A DNA stretch of 64,000 nucleotides from Bacteroidota bacterium. GTDB taxonomy: Bacteria; Bacteroidota; Ignavibacteria; Ignavibacteriales; Melioribacteraceae. The stretch's first letter is position 1; each line of letters starts with the position of its first letter. Location of the stretch: NCBI GenBank assembly GCA_021824635.1, contig JAKAKD010000041.1, forward strand, positions 1 to 64,000, in the 5' to 3' direction. The translations under genes and the position numbers were made by a program. Positions 17,927 to 27,713 of this stretch are shown here, in pieces. The notes under the pieces were generated by a model. The model saw only the letters and a program-made list of their open reading frames with translations. It did no database searches and was not told the origin of the DNA.

Positions 17927-19905
17927 CCTATACTTCCCAATAAGACCAAAGCATTTTGAATCCAGAAGAATAAACGAATTACAAGAGAGAGTGAAGCCCA
18001 GACACGCGGCTCAACCGTAAAGGAATTATTCGCAAAGTTTATGTCGAGTAAATTTTTTCTTTGGGGATCAATTTCTGCAGCAACAACTTTATTGTTTGTT
18101 CTAAACTTCAAAATTTTCCAGCGTTCGGCACCATTCCATTTCTGGTAAAGCGTGTCTTTATCTGTATAGAGTGCAATATCATTTTTAGATGTTCCATCAC
18201 CAAGACGCTCAACTAGAACCTCATATTCCCCTTCTGAGTTCTTTTGTATTGATGTTACTCTGTAATCAAAATACTTCGGTGATTTATAAAATTCATCGAA
18301 GAACCAGCTCATATCTTCATTACAGTTTTTTTGAACTAATGAGATAAAATCTTCCGCATGAGGATGCTTGTACTTAAATTTATCGTAATATTCTTTTAAG
18401 ATTGCCATCATCTTTTCATGACCGACATATCTTTCAAGAGTAAGAAGAACCAGCTCCGGTTTGTTATAAGAATTTACAACGTACGATAATCTGTTTGGAA
18501 GTTTGTAAGATGTATCCGCCAGAGTACCAATTGATAAATTTTTATAGTAAGAGGCGGCGCTTCTGGAACCCTCGGGCATTTGAATATCCACCAGAGTATA
18601 GATCAAAGGAATTTCATTGAAAGAAAGAAAATTTAATCCGAAGACCGGTATATAAGATGCAAATTTGAAATTCTCCAGAATCTCAGGTTGATAATGGTAC
18701 ATTATTTTTGTTGCGATGTAAGATGTGAATCCTTCGTCCAACCACGCTTCATAAACTTCATTGCTGGCAATCAGACCTTGGAAATACTGGTGCGAAAATT
18801 CGTGTGTTACAAGATATTCCGGCTGACCGGTTTCTTTAGGAGAAAATAATTCAGCACTAACTGTGAAAAGAGTTGGATACTCCATCCCACCGGAAGCAGA
18901 TGTTCGCGGAACATCAACCAGAGTTACATTTTGATACGGATAAATACCGATATTATCTTCAAAGTAGCTCAAGCAATTCTTTACGGTCAAAAAGTATCGG
19001 TCAAAATATTTTTCCCGCTCCGGTTGAACATATGCTTGGATTGTTATTTTACTTCCATCTTTACGCTGATAGATTTCATTGCGGTGAAGAATTTCATCAG
19101 ATGCCAGCCAGACAAAATCATGGACACCGGATTGGACAAACCTAAACACTGAAGAATTTTCATCGGCACTTTTTTCAGTTTGAACGCCGGTTGCAGCAAC
19201 AATATAATTTTTTGGAACTTTGATTTTAACAGAGTAATCACCAAAATTTGAATAATAATTTAAGTATGGATGATATTGGCTGCACACCCACTTCCCATTT
19301 TCAAAGACTCCGACTTTTGGAAACCACTGCGAGACAAAGAAGAAATTTCTTCCGGAAGCATAACCCATTCTTTTGACCGAACGTGGAATTTTCATCGAGT
19401 AGTCAAAAAATATTTTAACACTATCGCCCGGCTGAACCGGCTTGTTTAAAATTACTTTAGCAACAGTGCTGTCATGTTGATTTTCGATTTCCGGTTGAAA
19501 ATAAATCAACTCAGATGATTTTCCATTCACCAGAAAAGTTTTTACGTCAGTTTCAGTTTGAGTCTCGGAATTGATTGGGAAAGCTTTAGCAAAAAGTGTT
19601 TTACTGCTTTTGTAGCCGTTTGCGTAAAAATGGAATTGTATTTCTGAAGTTGGTGAATTGGTTTTGTTTATCCAGATAATGTTTTCTTTAACAAAAATCT
19701 TTTTGGCGTCAGCGTCGAAGTCAACATCCAAATTATAATTTGCCCGTTTATCAACTTTGGTTTGTTCAGATTTTAGTATTCCGTTGTTGTAATCGTTGGT
19801 TAAAGCTGAACTATTTTTCTGTATGAAGCTAGGTTCATTTTCAGCTAGATAAAGCAAGCCGGTAAATAAAATTAAAAGTATAAGCACAGTAAGTTTTTTC
19901 ATCAC
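17923..19905 (-). CDS. M1-family zinc metallopeptidase, exported
   Basis: The 660-residue protein has an N-terminal signal or anchor (LTVLILLILFTGLLYLA) and an aminopeptidase-N-like beta domain. The gluzincin catalytic site is HEFSH with H368, E369 and H372, and the third zinc ligand is E391 in EAWLDEGF. The exopeptidase-type motif is SGGMEYPTLF in place of the classical GAMEN. A C-terminal membrane segment (LSLVIRLFFWIQNALVLLGS) suggests anchoring with the enzyme outside the cytoplasm. Likely role is peptide degradation; no substrate is visible. It lies downstream of the heat-shock terminator, so it begins its own transcription unit. Confidence 0.85.
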   Translation of the reverse strand: MMKKLTVLILLILFTGLLYLAENEPSFIQKNSSALTNDYNNGILKSEQTKVDKRANYNLDVDFDADAKKIFVKENIIWINKTNSPTSEIQFHFYANGYKSSKTLFAKAFPINSETQTETDVKTFLVNGKSSELIYFQPEIENQHDSTVAKVILNKPVQPGDSVKIFFDYSMKIPRSVKRMGYASGRNFFFVSQWFPKVGVFENGKWVCSQYHPYLNYYSNFGDYSVKIKVPKNYIVAATGVQTEKSADENSSVFRFVQSGVHDFVWLASDEILHRNEIYQRKDGSKITIQAYVQPEREKYFDRYFLTVKNCLSYFEDNIGIYPYQNVTLVDVPRTSASGGMEYPTLFTVSAELFSPKETGQPEYLVTHEFSHQYFQGLIASNEVYEAWLDEGFTSYIATKIMYHYQPEILENFKFASYIPVFGLNFLSFNEIPLIYTLVDIQMPEGSRSAASYYKNLSIGTLADTSYKLPNRLSYVVNSYNKPELVLLTLERYVGHEKMMAILKEYYDKFKYKHPHAEDFISLVQKNCNEDMSWFFDEFYKSPKYFDYRVTSIQKNSEGEYEVLVERLGDGTSKNDIALYTDKDTLYQKWNGAERWKILKFRTNNKVVAAEIDPQRKNLLDINFANNSFTVEPRVWASLSLVIRLFFWIQNALVLLGSIG

Positions 19906-19958
19906 ATAGTCAAATTAAAGAGAAGTGATGTTTAATTCAATCAAAAGGATCTAAAAAA

Positions 19959-19978
19959 AATCCCGCCTAAGCGGGATT
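19959..19978 (-). terminator. Rho-independent terminator of the hsp20-dnaK-hsp20 operon
   Basis: On the minus strand an 8-base perfect stem (AATCCCGC / GCGGGATT) with a 4-base loop is followed directly by a run of eight T. It lies 26 bases past the stop of the distal hsp20 gene and before the M1 peptidase gene. This cleanly separates the two units. Confidence 0.85.
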
Positions 19979-20003
19979 TTCAATAATAAGAAGTGGAGAC
20001 AAT

Positions 20004-20396
20004 TTACTTTATTTCAATAGTCTTCGGTTTCATTCTTTCATGTTTAGGAAGTTTTACATTGAGCACGCCGTTTTCAAGTTTTGCGTCAATCTTAGATTCA
20101 TCAATGTTTTCAGAAATTTTGAATCTGCGATAGAAGTTACCTGTCTCTGTTTCTTTTAATACATACTTACGGTTGATAACCTCATCAAAAGTTATTCTTC
20201 CCATAATTATAAGATGTCCCTCTTCGAGTTTAATTTTAACATCTTCTTTGGAAACTCCCGGCATTTGAGCCATCAGAAAATAATCTTCTGAAGTTTCGTA
20301 GATATCAATTAAAGGAGCTACCCATGATTCAATTTCGAGAGCCTCATCCCAGCTTCTTTTATTTTTTACTTCCACCATTTCTTTTTGTTCAGTCAT
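20004..20396 (-). CDS. Small heat-shock protein, Hsp20/alpha-crystallin family (distal copy)
   Basis: The 130-residue ATP-independent holdase has an alpha-crystallin domain with FLMAQMPGVSKEDVKIKLEE and the C-terminal LENGVLNVKLPK box followed by a PKTIEIK tail. I chose ATG 20396 because GGAGGT sits five bases before it; the longer frame begins with TTG inside that ribosome site. It is the last gene of the heat-shock operon and differs clearly from the proximal copy, so it is not a recent duplicate. Confidence 0.9.
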   Translation of the reverse strand: MTEQKEMVEVKNKRSWDEALEIESWVAPLIDIYETSEDYFLMAQMPGVSKEDVKIKLEEGHLIIMGRITFDEVINRKYVLKETETGNFYRRFKISENIDESKIDAKLENGVLNVKLPKHERMKPKTIEIK

Positions 20397-20429
20397 AATG
20401 ACCTCCAATTTATTTTTTGTTACATTAAT

Positions 20430-22376
20430 TTATTTTTTATCATCATCTACAACTTCATATGAAGCGTCTTCAACATTCTTTTCATCTTTTTTATCTGAAG
20501 ACGATTTCTGCTGCTGTTCACCTTGCGGCTGACCTTCAAATGGTTCACCACCACTTTGCGTCCCCGGTGTTGGACCTTGTTGAGCATACAACTTTTGCGA
20601 AATCTCATTCCATACTTTGGTTAGTCCATCAGTTGCAGTTTTGATTCTATCTGTATCATTTGAGGCGATTGCTTCTTCAACTTTTTTGATCTCACTTTCA
20701 AGCTGATTTTTCTGTTCAGATGTAATTTTATCTTTCATCTCTTCAATTTGTTTCTTTGTTTGGAAGACAAGATTATCTGCCTGATTCTTAACCTCAACAG
20801 CTTCTTTCTTCTTTTTATCTTCCGCCGCATGTTCTTTGGCGGTCTGCTTCATCTTTTCAACTTCATCTTTAGAAAGTCCGCTTGAAGAAGTGATCCTAAT
20901 ACTTTGTTCTTTGTTAGTAGCTTTATCTTTTGCGGCAACATGTAAAATTCCGTTAGCGTCAATATCAAAAGTTACTTCAACCTGCGGAATGCCACGAGGT
21001 GCAGGCGGAATTCCATCCAAATGAAATTTACCGAGCGTTCTGTTATCTGCTGCCATAGGACGTTCACCTTGAAGAATATGAATTTCGACAGATGGTTGAT
21101 TGTCCGAAGCCGTCGAAAATACTTCGCTCTTCTTTGTAGGAATAGTTGTATTAGCTTCAATCAATTTTGTAAAGACGCCGCCAAGAGTTTCAATACCAAG
21201 TGAAAGCGGAGTCACATCCAGCAATAGAACATCTTTAACATCGCCGGCAAGAACACCACCTTGAATTGCAGCGCCTATTGCCACAACTTCATCGGGATTA
21301 ACACCTTTATGCGGTTCTCTTCCGAAAAGAGTTTTAACAAGTTCTTGAACTTTTGGAACTCTTGTTGAACCTCCGACTAAGATTACTTCATCAATCTGTG
21401 AAGTAGAAACACCCGCATCTTTAATCGCACGCTCGCATGGTCCGACAGTCCTTTGAATTAAATCATCAATCAACTGCTCAAATTTTGCTCTTGAAAGATT
21501 AATATTTAGGTGTTTTGGTCCGTCTTGTGTTGCAGTTATGAACGGAAGATTGACATCCGTTTGAACTGATGAAGATAATTCAATTTTTGCTTTTTCTGCT
21601 GCTTCTTTTAATCGCTGAAGCGCCATTGGATCTTTTCGTAAATCTATCCCTTCCTGCTTCTGAAATTCATCGGCGAGATAATCAATTAATCTTTGATCGA
21701 AATCATCACCGCCAAGATGAGTATCTCCGTTTGTAGATTTAACTTCGAACACACCTTCACCTAACTGCAAGATAGAAATATCAAATGTTCCTCCGCCAAG
21801 ATCATAAACTGCAACAAGTTCTTCTTTATGTTTTTTATCTAAACCATATGCAAGAGCCGCTGCTGTTGGTTCATTAATAATTCTCTTTACTTTTAATCCT
21901 GCAATTTCACCGGCGTCTTTTGTTGCCTGGCGCTGTGCATCATTAAAATATGCCGGAACTGTTATTACAGCTTCAGTAACTTCTTGACCAAGATAATCTT
22001 CTGCTGTTTTTTTCATTTTTTGCAAAACCATTGCACTGATTTCCGGTGGCGAGTAGAGTCTATCGCCGATCTCAACTCTTGCAGATCCGTTATCTCCGGC
22101 AACAACTTTATAAGGAACTTCTTTTGCCTCAACATCAACTTCTTCTCTTTTTCTTCCCATAAATCGTTTAATAGAAAAGATTGTGTTCTTGGGATTAGTA
22201 ACAGCTTGACGTTTACCCGGCTGTCCGATTAATCTTTCGCCGGATTTTGTAAATGCAATAACAGATGGAGTAGTTCTTCCACCTTCAGAATTTGGAATTA
22301 CTACCGGTTCGTTCCCTTCCATAACAGCAACGCACGAGTTCGTTGTTCCAAGATCAATTCCTATAATTTTTCCCAT
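20430..22376 (-). CDS. dnaK: Chaperone DnaK (Hsp70)
   Basis: The 648-residue Hsp70 has N-terminal [31 protein letters not shown] and [17 protein letters not shown] in the ATPase domain. The substrate-binding domain contains [14 protein letters not shown], and the C-terminus is acidic and glutamine/glycine-rich, ending EVVDDDKK. It folds and disaggregates proteins with DnaJ and GrpE, neither of which is in this window. It is sandwiched between two hsp20 genes, so holdases and the ATP-dependent chaperone are made together. Confidence 0.97.
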   Translation of the reverse strand: MGKIIGIDLGTTNSCVAVMEGNEPVVIPNSEGGRTTPSVIAFTKSGERLIGQPGKRQAVTNPKNTIFSIKRFMGRKREEVDVEAKEVPYKVVAGDNGSARVEIGDRLYSPPEISAMVLQKMKKTAEDYLGQEVTEAVITVPAYFNDAQRQATKDAGEIAGLKVKRIINEPTAAALAYGLDKKHKEELVAVYDLGGGTFDISILQLGEGVFEVKSTNGDTHLGGDDFDQRLIDYLADEFQKQEGIDLRKDPMALQRLKEAAEKAKIELSSSVQTDVNLPFITATQDGPKHLNINLSRAKFEQLIDDLIQRTVGPCERAIKDAGVSTSQIDEVILVGGSTRVPKVQELVKTLFGREPHKGVNPDEVVAIGAAIQGGVLAGDVKDVLLLDVTPLSLGIETLGGVFTKLIEANTTIPTKKSEVFSTASDNQPSVEIHILQGERPMAADNRTLGKFHLDGIPPAPRGIPQVEVTFDIDANGILHVAAKDKATNKEQSIRITSSSGLSKDEVEKMKQTAKEHAAEDKKKKEAVEVKNQADNLVFQTKKQIEEMKDKITSEQKNQLESEIKKVEEAIASNDTDRIKTATDGLTKVWNEISQKLYAQQGPTPGTQSGGEPFEGQPQGEQQQKSSSDKKDEKNVEDASYEVVDDDKK

Positions 22377-22420
22377 TTCTTTATCCTTTTAGATTTGATT
22401 TTTGAAAAGAGCTGAAGTAA

Positions 22421-22855
22421 TTACTTCAGCTCGATTAATTTTTCGTTTTTTACTTTTGGTGCTGTTTTTTTCATCTGTATTTGCAACATACCACCTTCAA
22501 ACTTGGCATCAACCTTCTCAGAGTCAACTTCTTCCGGAAGTGTGAAGGAGCGCTTAAATGAACCGAACATCCTTTCGCTTCTATAAAAGTTTTTTTCTTT
22601 TTGCTCAGTTTCTTTTTTCTTTTCCCCTTCTATTGTTAAAATGTTATCTTGCAATGTGATTTTGATATTTTCTTTTTTTACTCCGGGGATTTCTGCGGTT
22701 ACATTAATATTGTTTTTATCCTCCGTGATATCTATCCTCGGGTAAAAATTTTCGTTCATGTTGAATCCAAAGCTTGAAAAGTCGTCAAAGTATCTTTGAA
22801 TTCTATCATGAATGGTTTCAAAATCTTTCATGGGTTCGAATTTAATGAGTGTCAT
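22421..22855 (-). CDS. Small heat-shock protein, Hsp20/alpha-crystallin family (proximal copy)
   Basis: The 144-residue protein has the alpha-crystallin domain with VTAEIPGVKKENIKITLQDN, a lysine/glutamate-rich loop, a SFKRSFTLPEEVD strand and FEGGMLQIQMKK. ATG 22855 is chosen because AAGGAGG lies six bases upstream; the longer frame to 22927 would begin upstream of the promoter candidate. It is the first gene of the heat-shock operon and is followed by dnaK after 44 bases. Confidence 0.9.
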   Translation of the reverse strand: MTLIKFEPMKDFETIHDRIQRYFDDFSSFGFNMNENFYPRIDITEDKNNINVTAEIPGVKKENIKITLQDNILTIEGEKKKETEQKEKNFYRSERMFGSFKRSFTLPEEVDSEKVDAKFEGGMLQIQMKKTAPKVKNEKLIELK

Positions 22856-22888
22856 TTTATCCTCCTTTAATTTTGATGTTATTATAGT

Positions 22889-22905
22889 CACAATGTGCGT
22901 GCCAA
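22889..22905 (-). promoter_or_regulatory. Candidate sigma-54 (-24/-12) promoter of the heat-shock operon
   Basis: Read on the minus strand the bases are TTGGCACG, four bases, TTGTG. The sigma-54 consensus is YTGGCACG-N4-TTGCW, so the only core mismatch is T for C at -12 and the GG-to-GC spacing is exact. The predicted start point, near 22879, leaves a leader of about 24 bases that contains AAGGAGG before ATG 22855. A TATAAT at 22886-22881 could instead be a sigma-70 -10 box, but no fitting -35 hexamer is seen. No enhancer-binding-protein site was identified. Confidence 0.5.
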
Positions 22906-23074
22906 GCGCTAAATATTTCATAAACATTTATTTTTCAATGAGTTAACTGAGAATACAGTTTTTTGAGCCACCGGAACTATTGGCAGAGATTCAAAAATAA
23001 TTTCTGGCTGGTCTGAAATTCTGGCCGAGATTAAAATTTTTTATCATAAGAATTATTTTTAGGAGATTATAATT

Positions 23075-23842
23075 TTGTTCAAGATCGAAGAGTTCGATAT
23101 TAAGCTTGATACCGACTACATTGGTAGAAATTTTATTTACAGTGATGAGGTTGAATCTACAAATGCAATGTTGTTGGCAAGCAAAGATTCCAACCAAAAC
23201 GGAACGGTTCTTCTTGCTGAATTTCAAAGCAAAGGACGCGGCAGAAAAGAAAGAGAATGGATCAGCAGCAGCGGTCAAAATCTAACTTTTTCCATTCTGC
23301 TTAAGGGTGAATTTAAGGAACAAAAAATTCATTTGATAAATTTAAGTGCTGCAATTGCAGTCGCACAAGCTATAGAAAACCTCTACCAACTTAATGTTGA
23401 ATTAAAATGGCCCAATGATGTTTTGGTTCAAAAGAAAAAAATTGCCGGAATTTTGCTAGAATCAATTTCGAAAGGGAATAAAATAAGCCGTATTGTTGTA
23501 GGAATAGGAATTAATGTAAATCAACCGAACTTTCCCGGTCAGTTTGAAATTCCTCCAACTTCGGTACGAAAGGAATTTCACTCAATTGTTAGCAGAGAAA
23601 AATTGCTCAGCGAAGTTCTTAACAATTTTGAAGAGATGCTGGAAACTTCCAAACGTTCCGGCAAAAAAGTATTAACCGATTGGCGTAACCGTTGTAAGAT
23701 GATCGGAGAAAAAGTTAAAATTGTTGATGACGACAAAACTAAAGTCGGCATTTTTGATGACATTGATGAAAATGGATTTCTAATTCTTAGAGTCGGAGAT
23801 AAGTTGGAAAAAATCCATTACGGCGATGTGAGTTTAAGATAG
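23075..23842 (+). CDS. birA: Biotin--[acetyl-CoA-carboxylase] ligase
   Basis: BirA attaches biotin to the carboxyl-carrier protein. The 255-residue protein has the EVESTNAM segment, the adenylate loop GRGRKEREWISSSGQN, and KWPNDVLVQKKKIAGILLE, followed by a C-terminal SH3-like domain. It lacks the N-terminal DNA-binding domain of bifunctional BirA, so it is an enzyme only. TTG 23075 is the likely start, with AGGAG nine bases upstream. The enzyme's natural client pathway includes acetyl-CoA carboxylase; accD is nearby on the opposite strand. Confidence 0.93.
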   Translation: MFKIEEFDIKLDTDYIGRNFIYSDEVESTNAMLLASKDSNQNGTVLLAEFQSKGRGRKEREWISSSGQNLTFSILLKGEFKEQKIHLINLSAAIAVAQAIENLYQLNVELKWPNDVLVQKKKIAGILLESISKGNKISRIVVGIGINVNQPNFPGQFEIPPTSVRKEFHSIVSREKLLSEVLNNFEEMLETSKRSGKKVLTDWRNRCKMIGEKVKIVDDDKTKVGIFDDIDENGFLILRVGDKLEKIHYGDVSLR

Positions 23843-23852
23843 AAAGGAATTC

Positions 23853-25007
23853 ATGAGAGTATATTTCGATAACGCCGCTACAACTCCGGTACATCCAAAA
23901 GTTTTTGAAGCAATGAAACCATTCTTGATGGGAGAATTTGGAAATCCATCCTCAATTCATTCTTTTGGTAGAACAGTAAGAGTAGCAATTGAAGAAGCCC
24001 GCGAGACTGTTGCTGATTTTATAAATGCGAATCCTAGTGAAATTTATTTTACCAGCGGCGGAACTGAAGCAAACAATTTCGCAATCTTCGGAATAGCTAA
24101 AACAGAATTTGCCGAAAGTAAGCGTAGTAAGATTATCACTTCTAAAGTTGAACACCATTGCGTGCTGGATGCTTTTCAAGAATTAGAGAAAAATGGTTTC
24201 AATGCTCATTGGCTTGATGTTAATTCTGAATCAAGAATTAATTTGCATTTGTTATCTGATAATCTTGATAATAACACATCTTTAGTTTCATTAATGCACG
24301 TTAACAATGAAACCGGCGCAATCAATCCAATAGAAGAAATTGCCAATTCAGTTAAATCAAAAAATATTTTCTTTCACACGGATGCCGTTCAAAGCTTTGG
24401 GAAAATACCGATTGATGTAAAGAAACTAGGCGTTGATTCGCTCTGCGGTTCGGCTCATAAAATTAATGGCCCAAAAGGAACTGGTTTTGCATTTGTGAAA
24501 AGCGGAACTCCACTTTCACCATTGTTGATTGGCGGTTCACAAGAACGCAACCGGCGAGGCGGGACTGAAAACGTTGCCGGAATTGTCGGATTTGCTGAAG
24601 CGATTAAAATCGCCAAAGAATCATTGCTGTCTAATTATGATCACGCAAAAAATTTGAAGACGAAATTTATTAATGGTCTAACAGCAATAGATAAAGATGG
24701 AATATTAATTAACAGTGGTCAGAATACATCTCCATTCATTTTAAGCGTTACATTCAAGTCTGAGTTTTATAATAATGATTCTGAATCATTACTAATGTTT
24801 CTTGATATTAACGGAGTTGCTGCATCAAACGGTTCTGCATGTACAAGCGGCACAATAAAAGCTTCTCATGTTATACTCGGGATGGGATATTCTCCGGAAG
24901 ACGCGGCTGGCACTTTACGATTATCATTTAATGCAATGAATAGAGAAGAAGAAGTTGATTACGCCCTTGATGTTTTAAACAAACTTATAAAAAAATTTAG
25001 AAAATAG
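23853..25007 (+). CDS. Cysteine desulfurase (NifS/IscS family)
   Basis: The 384-residue class V PLP enzyme releases sulfur from cysteine for iron-sulfur cluster or thio-cofactor synthesis. It starts VYFDNAATTPVHP, has SGGTEANNFAIFG, and K203 in GSAHKINGPKGTGF as the Schiff-base lysine. The catalytic cysteine loop is NGSACTSGTIKASHV. It is 11 bases downstream of birA. No IscU or other cluster scaffold gene is adjacent, so it may be the general-purpose or a tRNA-thiolation enzyme. Confidence 0.92.
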   Translation: MRVYFDNAATTPVHPKVFEAMKPFLMGEFGNPSSIHSFGRTVRVAIEEARETVADFINANPSEIYFTSGGTEANNFAIFGIAKTEFAESKRSKIITSKVEHHCVLDAFQELEKNGFNAHWLDVNSESRINLHLLSDNLDNNTSLVSLMHVNNETGAINPIEEIANSVKSKNIFFHTDAVQSFGKIPIDVKKLGVDSLCGSAHKINGPKGTGFAFVKSGTPLSPLLIGGSQERNRRGGTENVAGIVGFAEAIKIAKESLLSNYDHAKNLKTKFINGLTAIDKDGILINSGQNTSPFILSVTFKSEFYNNDSESLLMFLDINGVAASNGSACTSGTIKASHVILGMGYSPEDAAGTLRLSFNAMNREEEVDYALDVLNKLIKKFRK

Positions 25008-25074
25008 ATTTTCGATTTTAGAATTTTCCCCCTTGCCAATAATTTGTTCGTTCTAAAAAAATTTCGGTTTTATT

Positions 25075-25914
25075 TTAAGAAAAATATTCTATCAACTGCG
25101 AAAGTTTTTCTTTCATCTGTTTTCTGTTCACAATAAAATCAACGAAACCATTCTCGAGTTGAAATTCGGTTCGCTGAAAACCTTCCGGCAAATCTTTGCC
25201 TATAGTCTGTTTGATAACGCGCGGTCCGGCAAAGCCAATCAAAGCTTTCGGTTCTGCAATAATTACATCGCCGAGCATCGCATAACTAGCGGTAACTCCG
25301 CCTGTAGTTGGATCGGTCAGTATTGATATGTAAGGTAATTTAGCTTCTGCGTTACGTGCAAGGCGGGAACTCGTTTTAGCCATCTGCATAAGAGAGAATG
25401 CGCCTTCCATCATTCTTGCGCCGCCGCTTTGACTGATTATTATCATCGGAATTTTTTCTTCATATGCGGCATCTATTGCACGCGCAATTTTTTCTCCAAC
25501 AACAGAGCCCATACTGCCGCCGATGAAATTAAAATCCATACACGCTAGGGAAGCTTTTTTACCATCAATTTTACCAACACCTGTTCTTACAGCATCGTTT
25601 AATCCGCTTTTTTTAATCGTTGCAACAATCCGTTCAGAATATTTTTTAGTATCTGTAAATTCAAGCGGATCTCCGGATTTCATTTTTTTATCAAGTTCTT
25701 TGAAAGAACCTTTGTCAAAAATAAGCGAGATGTATTGCTCACTGCCGATCCTAAAATGAAAATTGCATTTTGGACAACACCATAAATTAACTTCAAGCTG
25801 TTTTGTATGAATTATCTCTCCGCAATCTTCGCATTTGGACCATTGCCCGTCCGGTATATCTGTCTTTTTACTATCGCGGGAAATATTTTCTTTCTTTCTT
25901 TTAAACCAACCCAT
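25075..25914 (-). CDS. accD: Acetyl-CoA carboxylase carboxyltransferase subunit beta
   Basis: AccD, with AccA, transfers CO2 from carboxybiotin to acetyl-CoA for fatty-acid synthesis. The 279-residue protein has the N-terminal zinc ribbon with C28, C31, C47 and C50, and the crotonase-like core [36 protein letters not shown] and [11 protein letters not shown]. Its start abuts the stop of the DUF1573 gene. It is the last gene of the leftward sprA-porX-tsaE-tsaB run. AccA is not in the window. Confidence 0.96.
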   Translation of the reverse strand: MGWFKRKKENISRDSKKTDIPDGQWSKCEDCGEIIHTKQLEVNLWCCPKCNFHFRIGSEQYISLIFDKGSFKELDKKMKSGDPLEFTDTKKYSERIVATIKKSGLNDAVRTGVGKIDGKKASLACMDFNFIGGSMGSVVGEKIARAIDAAYEEKIPMIIISQSGGARMMEGAFSLMQMAKTSSRLARNAEAKLPYISILTDPTTGGVTASYAMLGDVIIAEPKALIGFAGPRVIKQTIGKDLPEGFQRTEFQLENGFVDFIVNRKQMKEKLSQLIEYFS

Positions 25915-26639
25915 TAAGATTTTCTCTTTTCAATGTTCACAAATAAAGTAATTGTTTGATTAGGATTTTGAGGATCGTTTGAATAAAGAGTAACTGTTCG
26001 CGTCAACTTTCCTTCCCGGTTTGCTGTATCTAATTCAATTCTAACGGATCCGGATTCATCCGGTTTTAGCGCTTTACTGCTTAATAAAGCCGCAGTGCAT
26101 CCGCACGATGTTTTTACATCATTAATGACAAGAACACTTTTGCCTTCATTCTTAAATCCGATTTTTACATTTACAATCTTTCCTTCTTCAACATTTCCGA
26201 AATCATAAGTAGATTTATTCAGCGTAAGTTTAGGATTAACTCCATTCTTGGAAGCTAAATTTTTATCAACAACCACACCAGTAAAAGTAAGTTTGTATTC
26301 CGGATTTACAGGATCATTAGAAGAGACGTAAACAAATTTTTCTTGTGGTCCCAGGCGGTTTTCGGAATTGAATTCAACCTTCACAAAAGTTTTTTCTCCC
26401 GGTTTCAATTTCATTTTAGCCGGCTTTGCCGCAGTGCAACCGCAAGATGCTCTTACTTGACTAATAATAAGCTCAGCTGTTCCGGTATTCTGAATTTCAA
26501 AATTGTGCGTAACTACTTCCCCTTCTGTAATAGTGCCAAAATCGTGATTATCAGCTTTTACACTGATTCTTGGAGCAACTATTTGCGCGAATAAAGTTGC
26601 AGTAAAACTTAGAAGAAAAAATAAAGTAATCCTTTTCAT
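25914..26639 (-). CDS. Exported protein with two DUF1573 domains
   Basis: The 241-residue protein has a signal peptide ([16 protein letters not shown]) and two tandem immunoglobulin-like DUF1573 domains, at about 25-130 and 135-240. Each has the hallmark ASCGCTAA or TSCGCTAA motif followed by [14 protein letters not shown] or [13 protein letters not shown]. Such proteins are common in Bacteroidota and lie outside the cytoplasm; no biochemical role is established. It overlaps tsaB by 4 bases and accD by one. Confidence 0.83.
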   Translation of the reverse strand: MKRITLFFLLSFTATLFAQIVAPRISVKADNHDFGTITEGEVVTHNFEIQNTGTAELIISQVRASCGCTAAKPAKMKLKPGEKTFVKVEFNSENRLGPQEKFVYVSSNDPVNPEYKLTFTGVVVDKNLASKNGVNPKLTLNKSTYDFGNVEEGKIVNVKIGFKNEGKSVLVINDVKTSCGCTAALLSSKALKPDESGSVRIELDTANREGKLTRTVTLYSNDPQNPNQTITLFVNIEKRKS

Positions 26640-27292
26640 CTCTTTGCCCTAACTATAAATTTCTTAAAATAATTCGGTTCAAGATAATCGTAATCAAAAG
26701 TTAATAAATCTTGACCATATAAATAAGCCCATTCACCTATTGCTTTTGCCGTTGGACTGTTTACCATATTTAATTCTGCATGACGTCCAATGTTTCCGTA
26801 AACCTGTTCATCCGGACCAACCAGATTTTCTAGATTATTTTTTTCAATTAATTTCAATTCCTCAAGCGTTTCAACCTTATTCTCTTTTTTAACATAGCTG
26901 GCAAAATAAGATTCTTCAATGTTAGCACCAACAGCAATTGCAAATCTTGATTGATCAGGGAGATATTCTGCAATTTGATGCGCGAATGCATCGAATGTTG
27001 GTACCGGTATAATCGGCAAAGCTGCACCAAATGCAATTCCTTTAGCAGCGGAAAGTCCTATCCGCAAGCCGGTGAATGACCCGGGACCCATTGAGACCGC
27101 AATTGATCTGATTTGATTAAGTTCAACATCCGATGTTTTGAGAACGGTATCAATCATACCGATTAATTTTTGCGAGTGAATATGCTTTTGCAAATAATTC
27201 AATTCAATAAAATTTTTCTCGTCAAAGCAGAGCGCAACACTGCATAATGTTCCTGAAGTCTCTACAGCCAATATGGGGAATAATTCAGCCAT
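26636..27292 (-). CDS. tsaB: tRNA threonylcarbamoyladenosine biosynthesis protein TsaB
   Basis: TsaB is the non-catalytic actin-like partner of TsaD in t6A37 modification of ANN-decoding tRNAs. The 218-residue protein starts ILAVETSGTLCSVAL and has the signature AVSMGPGSFTGLRIGLSAAK. It overlaps tsaE by 8 bases and the DUF1573 gene by 4, showing tight coupling. TsaD and TsaC are not in the window. Confidence 0.93.
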   Translation of the reverse strand: MAELFPILAVETSGTLCSVALCFDEKNFIELNYLQKHIHSQKLIGMIDTVLKTSDVELNQIRSIAVSMGPGSFTGLRIGLSAAKGIAFGAALPIIPVPTFDAFAHQIAEYLPDQSRFAIAVGANIEESYFASYVKKENKVETLEELKLIEKNNLENLVGPDEQVYGNIGRHAELNMVNSPTAKAIGEWAYLYGQDLLTFDYDYLEPNYFKKFIVRAKR

Positions 27293-27713
27293 GCTTTACA
27301 ATCGAAATTTCTCTTTCAGAGTTATTGGTAAACTTGATTTCAATTTCATAATTCTTCTTAGGTAATATCTCCATGAACATATTGGACCATTCAATAAATA
27401 CAATCGTTTCACTGTTCATAGCATAATCTTCAAATCCTATATCGTAAAGCTCTTCAATTTTCTTGACCCGGTAAAAATCAAAGTGAATAATATTTTTATC
27501 GCTTTGGTATTCGTTCACAATTGAGAAGCTCGGACTGGAAACATTTAGAATTCCGTAATGACTGCACACACTCTTCACAAAAAATGTTTTACCGGAACCA
27601 AGATCGCCATTTAAGAGAACAATTTCACCTGGGACAAGGAGTTTAGAAAATTCTTCCGCAATTTCAACAGTCTCGCTTTCCGTTTTAATTTTTTTATGAA
27701 AAGGAAACTTCAT
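27285..27713 (-). CDS. tsaE: tRNA threonylcarbamoyladenosine biosynthesis ATPase TsaE
   Basis: TsaE is the small P-loop ATPase that resets the TsaB-TsaD complex. The 142 residues include the Walker A segment LLNGDLGSGKTFFVKSVC, the FSIVNEY switch, HFDFYRVKKIEELYDIGFEDY and IEWSNMFME. Length is normal. Its first base is the last base of porX and it overlaps tsaB by 8 bases. Confidence 0.94.
   Translation of the reverse strand: MKFPFHKKIKTESETVEIAEEFSKLLVPGEIVLLNGDLGSGKTFFVKSVCSHYGILNVSSPSFSIVNEYQSDKNIIHFDFYRVKKIEELYDIGFEDYAMNSETIVFIEWSNMFMEILPKKNYEIEIKFTNNSEREISIVKHG

Noticed and set aside
22881-22886. TATAAT as the main promoter of the heat-shock operon
   Set aside because: No -35 hexamer lies at usable distance, and the overlapping sigma-54 motif is a far better match, but the alternative is not excluded.
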